Assembly: GCA_022560025.1 (NCBI GenBank)
Contig: JAFISE010000350.1
Coordinates: forward strand, 1-15,883
Direction of reading: 5' to 3'
Length of the DNA stretch: 15,883 nucleotides
Source of the DNA: Stagonosporopsis chrysanthemi
Lineage: Eukaryota > Ascomycota > Dothideomycetes > Pleosporales > Didymellaceae
Shown here: piece by piece, positions 1 to 8,869 of the stretch
Layout of the letters: each line of letters opens with the position of its first letter
Numbering within the stretch: position 1 is the stretch's first letter
The notes under the pieces: model-generated
The model's database searches: none
What the model was told of the DNA's origin: nothing
The model's input: the letters and a program-made list of their open reading frames with translations, nothing else
Translations under genes and position numbers: made by a program

Positions 1-127
1 TTACAGCTACCCATGTATACATACTGTTCGTAGCTTCACACAATACAACCTCAGTTCAATCCTCAAATCTTCCCGCACTGCTTGCACTCACTGCGACATT
101 AGCTCTAACTGTATCTTCCTTTATAAG
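1..127. other. Left edge, no complete gene
   Basis: No supported start codon or long frame. The stretch ends in a good fungal splice acceptor context on the + strand: a CTAAC branch-like motif near 104-108, a pyrimidine-rich tract, and an AG at 126-127. It could be the end of an intron of a gene entering from the left, or plain flank. Confidence 0.3.
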
Positions 128-291
128 GTACCAAAAACCTATCGGTCTTTGGCAAGAGCATCGTGGCACTTGTGAATGAGCTTCCGACGCCACGGAAGCT
201 GCATCCTCGACGTAAGAAAGCAGTCCCTCCCGCCAAGGCCGTCGCAGCAGCTGGAAGGAGGCAACGGGTGAGGGCAGGTCGTGTCAGCTGA
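128..291 (+). CDS. Possible 3' terminal exon of a gene entering from the left
   Basis: A frame without stops runs from the acceptor-like AG at 126-127 to a TGA at 289-291. It has no Met, so it could only be an internal or last exon. It would encode about 54 residues: a short mixed N-terminal part, then a Lys/Arg/Pro/Ala-rich basic tail from about residue 18. I recognise no domain. The support is the branch-site/acceptor pair and the biased, basic composition. A GTGAGG at about 268 could be another donor, in which case the exon would end earlier. The upstream exon is not visible, and a chance open frame is a real alternative. Confidence 0.2.
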
Positions 292-551
292 GGGCGGCGT
301 GCGCAGACCTGAGAGGAAGGAAAGGAAATTCTTTCTACATTCATACTTGGCGACGATGCAAGCACTTTCCTGTGCTTTAAAGTATTCCTCAATCCCTCAG
401 TGCGCTGCGCTGGCTAAAGAAGTTGCAAAAACCGTCACTTGGCCTAGAATCTTTACGCACCTGCCTGGAAGCTGCATGGTCCTCAATTTCAACAATCTCT
501 TGATCTCGCAATATTAGATACCGTCTTCGGTGCGGTCGAAGTCATGACGAG

Positions 552-819
552 TCAAGGCTTCGAGCCTTGGATACAGAGCGTCGATCGAAAGCAAACCACT
601 AAATGTTAGCAATGAAACCGAGCATGTGTAATGAATGTGTTTACCTGATTTCAAGTTCCCGGTCCAGGTCAGGTACATCCACAGACTGTGAAGTGAGGTG
701 ACGCAGCCAGAAAGCAGTTCTCCGATTAGCAGGGCTGCGAACTGTGCAAATTGGGCAATTACCCTGTCTCTGATATGAAGAGGTCCAAATTTGTGTGTGT
801 TTTTCATGTCATTGTTCAT
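552..819 (-). CDS. Possible small two-exon gene, hypothetical protein (73 aa)
   Basis: On the minus strand an ATG at 819-817 opens a frame to 645. A candidate 46-bp intron (599-644) then begins GTAAAC and ends GCTAACATTTAG, a textbook branch site and acceptor for filamentous fungi. Splicing keeps the frame and gives a stop at 552-554, with a predicted product of 73 residues. The product has a mildly hydrophobic middle (Ala/Leu/Ile-rich) but no recognisable domain. Without splicing the frame simply runs on to a stop at 514. The intron signals are better than the protein evidence, so this could equally be a spliced non-coding transcript. It lies head-to-head with the acidic-protein gene that starts at 1104. 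Confidence 0.22.
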
Positions 820-1103
820 GAACGTGACCAAGCTCACGAATAGGACTCTATGCGAAGTGCTGTGAAGCGAAGCGACACTGTTGATTCACTCTGCGATCTA
901 ATCGAAGTTACAAATGCGCTTTCGATGCATAATTCACTCGATAGCTCGCTCCTACAGTCATCAACTCATTGTACTCGACTAGCAATAAACAAGACCCAGG
1001 TCGTCCTAACTATTGTATTCGAGTACGCCAGTCGACAAGTTCACCACCAATAGATGTGACCATTGTCATTGTAGACAGCAACAACACATCTCATAACGCA
1101 AAC

Positions 1104-2534
1104 ATGGAAGCCACACTTAGGACATTTTGGTTGGACGACGATGTCGAAGAATTGCAGCAGGCAACTGCGACTTTCCTTACTGAACGCTACGACAACGGCG
1201 CAGGCGCCTATGTGGCCACACCAGATGACATCGCCGAACTGCAAAAAGCGACTGCAGCTTTTCTGGATGAGCGTGTTGATGGTGAGTGCTTCTGCTTGGA
1301 CGGTGCTTGGCATGGGCTGCTACTTCCTGGTGAACAGTTCCTTCTCCCGGTCTCGGAAGCAGTAGCACTTGCCCGGGCCGAAACCTTTCCAGGCGAGGGC
1401 TTTTTAGATCAAATTGACGAGCTTCTATGGGAGCAAATGGAGTGTGAGGATGTGCCATGCACTGTTCTTCTAGATGCTGGCCTTACAGCAGCCTCCATCT
1501 CGGAGGTCGAGTACACTTCGTTCGACGAAATTCTAGGACCGAACCTTCTCCCGCTTACACCTCGAATTGGTGGGCACACTGCTGTTTCATTTGGATCAGA
1601 ATGCACACTTGTTGACTTGGTAGCTTTCCTGGACTCGCCGAACGAGGTGGATCAACTACTCGGAATCTTCGAAGATACGGACAACAATGACAGCGACGCC
1701 AATGGCGGATCTATCGAAGGCTTGGAATCGTCTTCTGTAACATACGATGCACAGGGCTTACTAAGCAACTCTCAAGCATCATATGCTGCCTCTTTCTTTG
1801 ATCCATATACGCAATCAATGGTACCTTATACGTCACTCGACAATCTCTTGTCGTTGGAGGAGCTGTATGGGGAGCTGTCACCGTTGCTTGGGAGCCACGA
1901 CGACGAGGAAAACGACGGCGAGGAGTCTGACAACGAGGGCGACAATCTAGAATATCAGCATGCAGACGACGACGACTACTTTGATTGTCTCGACGATGAC
2001 GATGAACTTTTGGATCAATCCACGAACCAGACCGTAAAGTATGGCCTATCGAAGATCAACACAGACCTGTCGCCCATCATGGAGGAGTATGAGCCATCCT
2101 CGACGACATCGGATTGTTCGATGGATTTTGCAGATCGTCGTTATTTCGTGAAACCACTGGTACAACGACAGCAAAGTTTTCTGGATGACGACATTTGCGT
2201 CTGCGAGCTGCCCTCCGACGTGTGCGGAGCAATCCTGAACGCCATCGATGGGTTGTTCGTTGACAATATCTGGAAACACGAGCCAGATCTTGAACTCTCC
2301 TTCCCGACTCAGTCTGCCAAAGATGCCGAGCTTAAGCTTTTCGCGGCTCTGGCTGGTGTGTTCGATGTTGTGAAGTCACACTTCTGGGTCGACGCTATGA
2401 TGTCCAATGTCAATTACAAGGACAAACTGTATCGAGTGATGGAGGGGTTCCGAAGTCTCGTATCGCCCGAGCGCTTGGATGAGTTCCTTGATCTCGCAAT
2501 GGATCACATGCTGGAAGTGGCCGAGCGTAATTAG
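1104..2534 (+). CDS. Hypothetical highly acidic protein (476 aa)
   Basis: Single uninterrupted frame. The frame is open upstream, but the first in-frame ATG is at 1104 in a good fungal context (AACATGG), so I start there; the stop is TAG at 2532-2534. I do not recognise the family. Visible features: an imperfect internal duplication near the N-terminus (residues 11-28 and 40-57, sharing an ELQxATAxFLxER core, 29 residues apart); a middle rich in Asp, Glu and Ser; an almost continuous Asp/Glu tract at about 264-304; and a C-terminal part from about residue 365 that looks globular or helical, with regular Leu/Phe/Val spacing and several Trp. There is no signal peptide or membrane segment, so a cytosolic or nuclear product is likely. 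The acidic tract could bind basic partners (inference). The gene converges on the F-box-like pseudogene, 55 bp away. Continuous coding over 476 codons makes it very likely real; the function is unknown. Confidence 0.75.
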   Translation: MEATLRTFWLDDDVEELQQATATFLTERYDNGAGAYVATPDDIAELQKATAAFLDERVDGECFCLDGAWHGLLLPGEQFLLPVSEAVALARAETFPGEGFLDQIDELLWEQMECEDVPCTVLLDAGLTAASISEVEYTSFDEILGPNLLPLTPRIGGHTAVSFGSECTLVDLVAFLDSPNEVDQLLGIFEDTDNNDSDANGGSIEGLESSSVTYDAQGLLSNSQASYAASFFDPYTQSMVPYTSLDNLLSLEELYGELSPLLGSHDDEENDGEESDNEGDNLEYQHADDDDYFDCLDDDDELLDQSTNQTVKYGLSKINTDLSPIMEEYEPSSTTSDCSMDFADRRYFVKPLVQRQQSFLDDDICVCELPSDVCGAILNAIDGLFVDNIWKHEPDLELSFPTQSAKDAELKLFAALAGVFDVVKSHFWVDAMMSNVNYKDKLYRVMEGFRSLVSPERLDEFLDLAMDHMLEVAERN

Positions 2535-2589
2535 ACCATGTCTTGAAGCCGGGAACTTGGCACAAAGTTGATATTCCTGGGACTGTAAG

Positions 2590-3857
2590 TTAATGCGTTG
2601 ATAAGTCGACGGACGGTGGTGGCTCACATGCAGTGAGAAAATTTAGCTGAGGAAATGAGTGGTTCTGGGCGAGCCACTTCATTGTCTCGCTGCTTAGTCC
2701 GCGTGAATTGAAGTCGTAGCTCAGCCCCAGATTGAGATGTTGCAGGCAAGTAAAGTCTGTACCTGTAGCCCAGCTCTGCAGCTCCTCTTGCGATCATAAC
2801 GACGCTCCTATAAGGGTCAACGATGTCAAGGATCCTTTTGTCCCGTTGCAGGATCCTGGAAGACCATGCCACGGTTCTTTGCGGCGGTGGTCGCGTCCAG
2901 AACGATATGCCATAATGTTCACATTGATAATTTCTCTGAGGTTTGGAGCAAGCCCAGCAGCTAAGTCTATGATAGCTTCCTCATTATAATCATCATCGTA
3001 ATCTGAGTCCCGGTACGTGCAAATTAGCTTTACTTTGTAAAGCAAAGGGGACGTGGCAAGTTCTATTTCGTATAAATATGGAGTATCCCATAGTAAGGTC
3101 CGGAAGCGAAAGAAGAGATGATGTAGCCGACACTGTGGATGCTGCCTGTGAAGGGTGCTGAGAAGGCTTGGTGGGAACTGACTCTTGCAGTCATATATCA
3201 GATCCTTTAAGGTGTTGCTTGAATCAGATTAAGAAAAGGGGCCCAAGATAAGTCCTCCTTGGACGCCTTCTTGATGACAGGCTCGTCATAGACCACATAG
3301 TGGCGGGATTGACTAGGTGGACCTAAGTCAGGCAGTATTTCACTGAGGCCAGTATGTTGCAACCATTCTAGCTCGCTCCTGTCCTCGCATTTTGGCCTGG
3401 GCCGTATATCCCCTTTAATAGTAATACACTGGACGTAGCGAGCAGATTCGGTGCGTAAGAGAGCTTTGACGAGGCAATCAATCTCATTCTTGAGAGTTGC
3501 GTGGAGTGGACGGTAATCTTAATCCGCTGACAAACCAGGAATGCTGAAGCTTTGTGGCAAATCTTGCTCGTCAAACTGAAGGTGAAGAGGGTAGGCCGGT
3601 ATGAACGCTCGATACAGTCTGCAATCTGCTAAACTATCGATGCTAAATTTTGCTACTTTTACTAGTAAAAACGGCGCATTGCGCGCACAGACACGGTATG
3701 GCCTAGCTAGTCTAGCAAAAGATGTGATACGTGCCTTCAGGCTTCCGGGCTTGTGCGTCGTGTAGATTGCGACACAATTTTGGCATTGCACGCGCACATT
3801 CCGACACAACCGTTTCGCAACTACCCTCTTGCTTAAAGATGTATTATAAATTGATAA
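2590..3857 (-). pseudogene. Decayed F-box/LRR-like protein gene
   Basis: Read on the minus strand, one frame runs from about 3857 to 3207 broken only by a TAA at 3521-3519. The sense then shifts to another frame from about 3207 to 2590, broken by a TGA at 2796-2794. Gain of one T in the CCTTAAAGG at the shift would join the frames, so a 1-bp deletion is the simplest lesion. The joined sense resembles a fungal F-box/LRR-like family I remember from Dothideomycetes: a CKSQFPPSLLSTLHRQHPQC stretch, then LATSPLLYKVKLIC, LAAGLAPNLREI, a GSLTSLTLIG strand, and LSSETMKWLAQNHSFPQL after the second stop. Such proteins are usually adaptors for SCF ubiquitin ligases with leucine-rich repeats for substrate choice. 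The N-terminal F-box is not clearly readable and no start codon was found; the usual long C-terminal half is absent. A 47-nt intron could hide the first stop, but not the other lesions. Family assignment is from memory. Confidence 0.6.
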
Positions 3858-4031
3858 TCACAGACATACGTATAATCACAGGACGTTGAAAACAAGGCTT
3901 CCTGTTTGCTCAGCCCTATTTAAGCAACGTACCGGCGGATTAGTAGTTAGGTGGATGACCGCTAGCGAATACCCGCTGTTGTATGTATTTTTTTTTGTAG
4001 GATTTCTTTTTGCTAGGCCTTGTTTGCGGTA

Positions 4032-4268
4032 CGAAAAAGCTCGTTTTTTGGTTAATTAGATCTACACGACACCCTCACTTAATCTTTGGTGCGCGCACAA
4101 TTACTGCAGAATGCAACTGAAACTTAGCTTCAATAGCCTAGATAATAGAGACTAGTAAACACTACATGTCTGCACAAAGAGATTTAGTGGATTTGTTGTA
4201 GGAGTTGTAGCTGAATTAGGGATCTATCTTTCCCCCAAACGATCGCTCAAAAGAAACGAGGTTCTTCG
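4032..4268 (+). mobile_element. MITE-like TIR element, copy 1
   Basis: A 237-bp non-coding element bounded by TA dinucleotides at 4030-4031 and 4269-4270. The ends are imperfect inverted repeats of about 26 bp. The consensus over the copies begins CGAAGAAGCTCGTTTCTTTT; the left end here has changes (CGAAAAAGCTCG). The interior aligns with copy 2 in the same orientation: both share AGTAAACACTACATGT and a GTAGC-CAACTTAGG-like stretch near the right end. There is no ORF, so it is non-autonomous. TA target duplication and TIRs fit a Tc1/mariner-type (IS630) transposase acting in trans; that is inference from structure. Confidence 0.75.
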
Positions 4269-4270
4269 TA

Positions 4271-5990
4271 CACGCTGCTCTATCGTCAGTTACGTTGGTA
4301 AAGCAACACTTGTTGAAATTCATGATTGTTGTCAGAGCAGCTTGACGAACAAATATCGCGTATCGATAATTGATAGAACATGAGTCTGACACAAGCAGCT
4401 CCGAACGTCCAAAGACAAACGGGGTGGTCAACAAAGAGAGCCTTGACCGATGACGATGTTGAACCATAGAACCACCACAAAAACAGACTAGGTCAGGGGT
4501 GGTTAGCGTTATATGCGGAATCTATTTTTGGGATCTCAAAGTCTTGACAAGCAACTGGTTTAGGTCGCTTGGAACATCAGAACCATCTAGAAAAGCAGGC
4601 GGCGATTCAAACCAAATGCAGCCGGCTTGGACTGAAGGATGCGCGATACCTCGTGGCTCCCCAGCCGCCGCCCTCTGCCGGCCATTCGACTACTGCTACT
4701 CAATTACTGCCGTCTATCCGGCTCTCTCGCGCGATCTAGCGACGCTATCTCGTGTGATGCGCTGGTAGTCCAAGTAGACCACGTCAATGGTGGGCCTTAG
4801 AGGGCTCGTACCGCGATTCCTCTTTCGGAGCCAATTTCTCACGCAAGACTGAAGGAACCGCCTGCGTTGTACGACGTTGATTTGTTACATGCAAACCTTC
4901 GTGCCCGTGGACCACAAGTCTGGGAGTTGGCCCAGCATCCAGGGATGATCGGAAGCTTGTCAAAGATAAGCATTGTCTTCCTCGGCAAGTACTAAGCACC
5001 GAGCGTACGCGCACTACCAGAAACCACTCACAAACTTTATGCAAACGGTGGGGTTCGCGCATTCGCACGCTTGAACGCTCTGTAGGCAGCGGAAGGAGAG
5101 GAGGGTTATTACTGGCTGATGCAATACGAATGCAAGCACCGCAGTAAGCGCTTGCTCCTGTTATACGAGCAGCAGCAGGTAGGAAGTACCCAGCAAGCGG
5201 TGAGGGGACCAGAAACCCAGCGTGCTCGATTTTGCATGAACTTTTGATGTTGGACGTTCCAGAGATTCCAAACAGTTGAGGCTGAAAGGCAAGGCCGCAC
5301 CTGCAAAATGTGGCTGCTATGCTAGCAGGCGACAAATCAGATGCTGCTGATGATAGCGTAACGTTCATGTCGCCCATCGTTACATCGCCCTAATGGTGAT
5401 GGCGTATTGCTTGTTTTCCGCGTAGACTTCCCGAAGAAGTCAAAGTGTTATGTAGGTCAGCATCGGTGGCGTTTGACTGATCAATGGCTAGAATTCGGTA
5501 CGGGATGGCTGGCGACTCTGATGTGAACCTCACCGTATTTCGCTACTATCATGGACCGGATGGAGTGTAAGCGCAGCACAGAAAGAACGCGCACGGAAGT
5601 CTCGGAGGTAGCGCTGCCATCCAAAATTGGAGCACAAGTGATGGATCGTCAGGAACGCTCCTGGACAGCGGATACCACAGCCACCGGTCGAGACTGCGCG
5701 ACGAGCAGGATCATAGCGGCGATGACTCCGAGATGGTGAGCTGCTGTTGGGCAGTTGAGAGTGGAGGAAGGCGAAGTACCAGTTGGACGGTGCACATTCA
5801 CTAAGGCCGGAATTGGTAAGGCGCGCGACATTTTTAGACACCGTAGGGCTGCGTCGTGCTCGTGCTCCACCGACACTATTGACCTAGAATGGGACCTCGT
5901 GTTGTGCCCATCGCGAAATGTCACATCGTAAGTGATAAAGCGCTGGCCAACTCGACGTCAGCCATCCAGAAAGAGTGTGGAAGCTCAGGA
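4271..5990. other. About 1.7 kb with no assignable gene; many open frames
   Basis: No frame here gives a recognisable protein. Stop codons are sparse in several frames. A minus-strand ATG frame spans 5377-4784 (197 codons; Ser/Ala/Arg-rich product, no domain seen). On the plus strand, coding-like but short frames follow one another: about 4557-4767, 4798-4989, 5084-5239, 5382-5519, 5484-5567 and 5733-5931. They change frame repeatedly and are not linked by convincing introns. The block may be a decayed gene, an unresolved multi-intron gene, or GC-richer non-coding sequence. The last few hundred bases also serve as upstream region of the wall-protein gene. Confidence 0.4.
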
Positions 5991-5998
5991 GCTCTTTA

Positions 5999-6005
5999 GT
6001 ATATA
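5999..6005 (+). promoter_or_regulatory. TATA-like element of the wall-protein gene
   Basis: A GTATATA motif lies about 150 bp before the ATG at 6154. It is followed by a long pyrimidine-rich leader (about 6008-6150, with CTTTTCTGAGCCTTCTTC-type runs) and a CATCAACATG start context. This arrangement is common in strongly expressed ascomycete genes. The transcription start cannot be placed from sequence alone. Confidence 0.4.
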
Positions 6006-6153
6006 GCTTTCCTATCATCTCGTCCAGCAGAATCTCATCACACAACATAATACAGTTTCTTAACTGCCACCTTCGCTTTTCTGAGCCTTCTTCAGACAGA
6101 CATTCGCTTTCAGTCTACCTCCAGATCTTAATATCCAGTACAAGCTCATCAAC

Positions 6154-7587
6154 ATGCGTTACTCTTTGGTTGCCGCTGCTATCATTGGCGCCGTTGCTGC
6201 CACTCCGATCGCTGATTACGGCTATTCGGTGAACTCATACGCTGAGGAGACTCCCAGCTCCTCCAAGCCGGCCGTTCCTGCTACCAGCTCCGAGCTTTCA
6301 TATGGCGCCTCCTCAATCCCCGTGCCTTCGTATAGCGCCTCCTCATCCTCGGTGCCAAGCTCCTCAACGGAGTACAGCGCTTCAACTCCCGCTTCATCTT
6401 CCTCGCAGGGATACCCAACAGCTTTGAGCAGTTCGTCTGTCGTCTACAGCGCTTCAACCCCTGCTTCATCTTCCTCGCAGGGATACCCAACAGCTTTGAG
6501 CAGTTCGTCTGTCGTCTACAGCGCTTCAACCCCTACTCCATCTTCGTCGCAAGGCTATCCAACTGCTCCCATTCCTACTTCCACAGACGAGTTGACAACA
6601 TACACGACGACAACCGTGTGCCCTATTACTTCGACTCATGGAACTCAGGTCGTTACAACTCTGACAACTAGCACTGTTACCATCACATCGTGCAAGGGCG
6701 GCTGCCCGGGATACAGCACCACCGCTGTCCCTCCTAAGCCTACGAGCAGCAAGCCCGTGGACCAAACCACCGTTGTCACTACCTACGAATGGGTTCCTTG
6801 CTCGACTGAAGTTGGCCAGAGCGGCTACAGCACCATCTACTCGACTTACCTGACCGCAAGCTACCACACATACACCTCCACGATCTATGCTCAGCCGCCA
6901 CAGCCCACCAAGGAGAGTGTGCCCTCCTACAGCGTTGGTGTACCTCAATACACCCCGGCGCCACCCGCTGGTTCTAAGCCCACCAAAGAGAGTGTGCCTT
7001 CCTACAGCGTCGATTTACCTCAATACACCCCGGCTCCTCTGCCTTCGCAGCCCGCTGGACCTAAGGACACCTGCCCTCCTCCCGTCACTGTCACTAAGAC
7101 CGTTATCGCAAACGTGCCTGGATATACTCCTGTCGCTCCCCCCACCAACGACCACACCACAAAGGTCATCACAGTGACTGAGGACCACAAGCCCCAGACC
7201 TACACTGTCATAATCCCCCAGGGCCCCAAGACCACTCCTTCCGGCACAAAGCCGGCGCCCTCGAGCACAAAGCCGGCGCCCTCAAGCACAGAGCTCTACC
7301 CCACCAGCCAGCCCAGCCAGGGCTCATCGATTGCGTACTCTTCGTCGGCCCCCGCCCCCTACCCGACAAGCGTAAAGCTTTCAAGCTCTGCTGAATACCC
7401 CGCCTCTTCTCCCGCGAGCGTGAAGCCTTCCAGCTCCACCGGATACATTGTTTCTTCTTCGTCCGCCCCCGCCTACGAGCCGTACCCCGTCTCCAGCAGT
7501 TCTGCTAAGCAGTCTTCCTACCCCGCTGTCTCAAGCACACAGGCGACTCCCATCCCCACTGGCGGCTATGGAAGCTACAGCTACTAA
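6154..7587 (+). CDS. Secreted Ser/Thr/Pro-rich cell-wall-type protein with tandem repeats (477 aa)
   Basis: Intronless ATG-to-TAA frame. Residues 1-17 form a clear signal peptide (basic Arg2, then an Ala/Ile/Val core) with a likely cut after the AVAA around residues 14-17. The mature part is dominated by Ser, Thr, Pro, Tyr and Ala, typical of heavily O-mannosylated wall proteins. Order of parts: a Tyr/Ser-rich start; a 24-residue repeat at 74-97 and 98-121 with a decaying third copy from 122; a Thr/Val-rich section with Cys156, Cys180, Cys184 (CKGGC) and Cys216; a 25-residue repeat beginning PTKESVPSYSV at 251 and 276; Cys307; then Ser/Pro-rich sequence ending GGYGSYSY. The C-terminus is not hydrophobic and shows no GPI-attachment signal, so a secreted or non-covalently wall-held product is more likely than a GPI protein. 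The TTTVCP...TITSC spacing recalls ascomycete surface proteins. Exact function unknown. Confidence 0.85.
   Translation: MRYSLVAAAIIGAVAATPIADYGYSVNSYAEETPSSSKPAVPATSSELSYGASSIPVPSYSASSSSVPSSSTEYSASTPASSSSQGYPTALSSSSVVYSASTPASSSSQGYPTALSSSSVVYSASTPTPSSSQGYPTAPIPTSTDELTTYTTTTVCPITSTHGTQVVTTLTTSTVTITSCKGGCPGYSTTAVPPKPTSSKPVDQTTVVTTYEWVPCSTEVGQSGYSTIYSTYLTASYHTYTSTIYAQPPQPTKESVPSYSVGVPQYTPAPPAGSKPTKESVPSYSVDLPQYTPAPLPSQPAGPKDTCPPPVTVTKTVIANVPGYTPVAPPTNDHTTKVITVTEDHKPQTYTVIIPQGPKTTPSGTKPAPSSTKPAPSSTELYPTSQPSQGSSIAYSSSAPAPYPTSVKLSSSAEYPASSPASVKPSSSTGYIVSSSSAPAYEPYPVSSSSAKQSSYPAVSSTQATPIPTGGYGSYSY
6373..6564 (+). repeat. 72-bp in-frame tandem repeat, about 2.7 copies
   Basis: Units start at 6373, 6445 and 6517. 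Units 1 and 2 differ at only two positions, both silent, in 72; unit 3 is degenerate after about 48 bp. The length is a multiple of three, so copy-number change keeps the reading frame. Near-identity of the first two units points to a recent duplication or to gene conversion. Confidence 0.9.
6904..7053 (+). repeat. 75-bp in-frame tandem repeat, 2 copies
   Basis: Two units start at 6904 and 6979, each encoding 25 residues beginning PTKESVPSYSV and continuing to a PQYTPAP stretch. They are more diverged than the 72-bp units, notably in the last third. They lie in the Pro-rich half of the wall-type protein. Confidence 0.85.
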
Positions 7588-8454
7588 GCCGCTCAACGGC
7601 TGAGCTGTCGACGTCTTCGCTGCTATGAAATATTGGGTTCGGGTTGATGTGAATTGGACATGAAATTGGACGGTGAAATGTCTCCTCGTACAAAGGCTGG
7701 CATTGGGTCTACTATTGCCTTTGCATAGCCGTGGCTCATTTCGGGATTTAATTCTTATTAATCTTCTCACTTTCCTTTCTAGATACACACGTTTTGGCTG
7801 GAATGATAACGCTTGGTGCACATATGGTAGCAACCACGAATAAATATTTGTTTTCACACAGCTTTGCTTTCTGTTATTTCCATGCTCTGTGAAAGTCTTT
7901 TGGCGTTGCTTCAGAAGTGCAAAGCGAGGGACACGAGAAACGACCGTTACGGGAGAGACGATTTCGGATATTTCGATTCATGATGCACGCTACGGTACAT
8001 ACGCCCGCCTCCTTCTGCTGACGAAGCCCCGGTCATCAGCATCAGCATCTCAGAACAACAAGTGCGGCGCTTTACGTCACCACTCGTATCCGTGCGCAAT
8101 GGTGAGAGTCAGCGAGTGAGGATAAGTGCTTATGACCCACCTCGTATCAGCACGATTTATTGGGTGTGATGCAATACGACCCGCGATGGAGCCCGGCTAT
8201 ATTTTCAGGAACGTCAAGCTATACTAAGCTTTCGACGCCGAAGATGAGCGTATAGCGCCGTCCACGCAGCCGTAGCTGGTTTGGAGGTGGCCGGTGGGAA
8301 GCGGGACGGTTAGCGACAAGGTGACGAATCTGGTGGAGACAATTATGATGGCGCCTTGAGCGGCTGGATGAGTCTTGTTGTGGAAGGCGGGGAGGCTGGC
8401 GATTGGTGAAGCTTCTGAGTAGTGCATTGGGGTTGTCGTGTCCTGTAGAGTGTA
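7588..8454. other. 3' flank of the wall-protein gene and intergenic sequence
   Basis: The first part is probably the 3' UTR of the preceding gene. Short ATG frames on the minus strand at 8467-8219 and 8427-8224 overlap each other and show no domain; the first starts inside the MITE-like element. I see no tRNA or other gene. Confidence 0.4.
7839..7844 (+). terminator. Candidate polyadenylation signal
   Basis: An AATAAA hexamer lies 252 bp after the stop codon of the wall-protein gene, followed by T-rich sequence (ATATTTGTTTTC). Fungal poly(A) signals are loose, so this is only the best visible candidate. Confidence 0.35.
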
Positions 8455-8689
8455 CGAAGAAGCTCATTTCTTTTAAGCGATCGTTCTTGGGAACAATAGA
8501 CCCATAAGTTGGCTACAACACCACAACTGATTCATTAAACGTGTTTGCCCAGCAAAGTAGCGCTTACGGCTTTGTACACTTTAGGCTACTAGAGTTAGAA
8601 CTCGATTGTGTTCTGCAGTGTGGCGCGCAGGAAAGAGTTAGGGAGAAGGGCGTGTAGAGCTGATCGGCCAAAAGAAACGAGCTCCTTCG
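8455..8689 (-). mobile_element. MITE-like TIR element, copy 2 (reverse orientation)
   Basis: A 235-bp element flanked by TA at 8453-8454 and 8690-8691. The left end reads CGAAGAAGCTCATTTCTTTT; the right end is its near inverted complement (AAAAGAAACGAGCTCCTTCG). Read on the minus strand, the interior aligns with the copy at 9952-10191, including a GTTGTAGCCAACTTA stretch. It has no coding capacity. It lies 178 bp beyond the stop codon of the membrane-protein gene. Confidence 0.78.
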
Positions 8690-8869
8690 TATGCTGAGAG
8701 TCTTCATGTCTGTGGCGAGATGAAGGGATTCATCAGCCACCAATCAAACTGCCCCGGTTCTAGATCACTCTTCTCAGGCGCTCAGTACTGGAAGCATTTG
8801 ATTCCACCGAGCCTAAGCTTTCAAGTGTAGTACAAGACAAGAATTGTCTCGACTCCTCGAGAGTTCAAC

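Noticed and set aside
3657..3670. Perfect 14-bp palindrome TTTTACTAGTAAAA
   Set aside because: Short, AT-rich, inside the decayed F-box-like gene, and expected by chance at this scale.
6281..6964. Minus-strand frames with repeated Arg/Lys/Cys motifs opposite the wall-protein gene
   Set aside because: They are antisense translations of the 72-bp repeat and of Ser/Thr codons.
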